Positions 5,081-5,806 of a stretch of DNA of 5,806 nt are shown here, in pieces. A program made the position numbers and the translations under genes. A model generated the notes under the pieces. The model saw only the letters and a program-made list of their open reading frames with translations. It was not told where the DNA came from and ran no database searches. Position 1 is the first letter of the stretch. Every line of letters begins with the position of its first letter. Source of the stretch: Clostridia bacterium (GTDB lineage Bacteria; Bacillota_A; Clostridia; Oscillospirales; CAG-272); the NCBI GenBank assembly GCA_017626655.1, contig JAGAIH010000110.1, positions 1 through 5,806 of the forward strand, written 5' to 3'.

Positions 5081-5222
5081 TGCCCGATGGAGGGCGCACC
5101 TGTGTGTGCACCCGCTCTCTTTCCCTTGTGTCAACCTCCACAAAAACCCTTTCACGACTCCCCCGCTTATAAGTCAATTATGAGAAATTCCCATACCCGA
5201 CAACACAATTTTCCCCATTCCC
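5081..5222. other. Intergenic region between the IS and the pncB promoter
   Basis: No gene or RNA could be supported in this stretch. It has an imperfect inverted repeat, GGGCGCAC (5092-5099) with GTGCACCC (5106-5113, one mismatch), followed by a pyrimidine-rich stretch. It could be a remnant terminator or a protein site; neither can be shown. Confidence 0.35.
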
Positions 5223-5251
5223 TTGACACGGGTCGCAAAAAGGAGTATAAT
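5223..5251 (+). promoter_or_regulatory. Consensus promoter of pncB
   Basis: TTGACA (5223-5228), exactly 17 bases, then TATAAT (5246-5251): a perfect match in both hexamers and spacing. Predicted start is near 5258, giving a leader of about 64 bases. Such a strong core promoter suggests either high basal expression or control by a repressor or by the leader. Confidence 0.88.
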
Positions 5252-5265
5252 GGACCCAAACAAAC

Positions 5266-5279
5266 GCCCGCTTGCGGGC
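5266..5279 (+). promoter_or_regulatory. Hairpin in the pncB leader
   Basis: GCCCGC-TT-GCGGGC forms a perfect 6-bp stem about eight bases from the predicted RNA 5' end. No T-tract follows, so it is not a terminator. It may protect the 5' end or be part of a larger leader structure; ACCG (5284-5287) and CGGT (5310-5313) could close a second element that contains the ribosome binding site. I do not recognise a known riboswitch. Confidence 0.45.
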
Positions 5280-5321
5280 AGCTACCGCGTGAAAGGCTTG
5301 ACGAAAGGACGGTTTACACCC

Positions 5322-5806
5322 ATGAAAAACATCTCCCGCAACCTCACCATGCTCTGCGATTTCTACGAGCTGACCATGTCCAACGGCTACTTCAAAACGG
5401 GCCTCAGCGATCAGATCGTCTACTTTGACGTCTTCTACCGCAAGAACCCCGACGGCGGCGGATACGCCGTGGTGGCAGGCCTTGAGCAGATCGTGGAGTA
5501 CATCCAAAACCTCCACTTCGACGAGGACGATATCGCTTATCTGCGCTCCAAGAACCTCTTTGACGAGGGCTTCCTCGATTACCTCCGCACCTTCCGCTTC
5601 ACGGGTGACATCTGGGCCGTTCCCGAGGGTACCTACGTCTTCCCCGGCGAGCCCCTCATGATCGTCCGCGCCCCCACCATCGAGGCCCAGTTCATCGAGA
5701 CCTACGTCCTCATGGTCATCAACCACGAATCCCTCATCGCCACCAAGGCCTCCCGCCTGGCCCGCGCCGCCAAGGGCCGCTCCATCTCGGAGTTCGGCTC
5801 CCGCAG
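5322..5806 (+). CDS. pncB: Nicotinate phosphoribosyltransferase (N-terminal part; runs off window)
   Basis: This enzyme makes nicotinate mononucleotide from nicotinate and PRPP with ATP hydrolysis, the first step of nicotinate salvage to NAD (Preiss-Handler pathway), in the cytoplasm. The window holds 161 complete codons. Family features are LTMLCDFYELTMSNGYF (8-24), FDVFYRKNPDGGGYAVVAGL (35-54), WAVPEGTYVFPGEPL (98-112), QFIETYVLMVINHESLIATK (123-142) and the start of the EFGSR motif (157-161). The pattern fits the Gram-positive-type enzyme of roughly 480 residues, so about two thirds is missing, including the active-site histidine. The start at 5322 fits the family N-terminus. AAAGGA (5304-5309) precedes it by a slightly long 12 bases; a TTG at 5298 in the same frame is a less likely alternative. 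Confidence 0.93.
   Translation, partial: MKNISRNLTMLCDFYELTMSNGYFKTGLSDQIVYFDVFYRKNPDGGGYAVVAGLEQIVEYIQNLHFDEDDIAYLRSKNLFDEGFLDYLRTFRFTGDIWAVPEGTYVFPGEPLMIVRAPTIEAQFIETYVLMVINHESLIATKASRLARAAKGRSISEFGSR

Noticed and set aside
5096..5133. Possible nicotinate-repressor (NiaR-like) site upstream of pncB
   Set aside because: There are CACCTGTGTG and TGTGTCAA-like stretches, but they lie about 100 bases upstream of the promoter, are not clearly symmetric, and I cannot verify the consensus from sequence alone.
5178..5726. Minus-strand open frame opposite pncB (182 codons)
   Set aside because: Composed largely of Val, Asp, Glu, Gly and His, as expected from the reverse of pncB. It crosses the consensus pncB promoter and has no domain signature.
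1..5806. CRISPR array, tRNA or rRNA genes
   Set aside because: No regularly spaced repeats, tRNA cloverleaf or rRNA-like stretch was seen on either strand.

Overview
The window looks like a chromosomal segment of a fairly GC-rich member of the Clostridia. My guess is an Oscillospiraceae/Ruminococcaceae-type gut Firmicute. The support is strong AGGAG-type ribosome binding sites, near-perfect TTGACA-N17-TATAAT promoters, T-tract terminators, C/G-rich third codon positions in the resident genes, and Gram-positive-like versions of the recognisable families. The exact taxon cannot be read from this sequence alone.

Layout: the left third (1-1741, minus strand) holds murB, cut by the window edge just before its C-terminus, and upstream of it a HAD phosphatase of the YjjG type. 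Both are probably transcribed leftward from a promoter near 1800-1828. A 200-bp divergent intergenic region (1742-1941) separates them from a rightward three-gene operon (1942-4332): a BadF/BadG-type sugar kinase resembling N-acetylglucosamine kinases, then two tandem, divergent SIS-domain proteins of the UPF0309 ('sugar isomerase domain') type. The operon has a consensus promoter with an inverted repeat over its -10 region and ends in a strong hairpin/T-tract terminator at 4342-4373.

Directly behind that terminator sits an AT-richer IS200-type element (about 4376-5080) with one gene, a Y1 HUH transposase (tnpA). It has matched hairpins at both ends, its own promoter, and a leader arranged so that read-through RNA, but not RNA from its own promoter, can bury the tnpA ribosome binding site. 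Right of the element, a consensus promoter (5223-5251) and a hairpin-containing leader drive pncB (nicotinate phosphoribosyltransferase, NAD salvage), which runs off the right edge.

How the genes work together: murB serves peptidoglycan precursor synthesis, and pncB serves NAD synthesis. The kinase plus two SIS proteins look like a small amino-sugar or sugar-phosphate module: phosphorylation followed by isomerisation, deamination or ether cleavage by a SIS enzyme, possibly a heteromer. The substrate is unknown and no transporter or regulator lies in the window. This operon is the best candidate for undescribed biology here. The control architecture of the IS element is the second point of interest.
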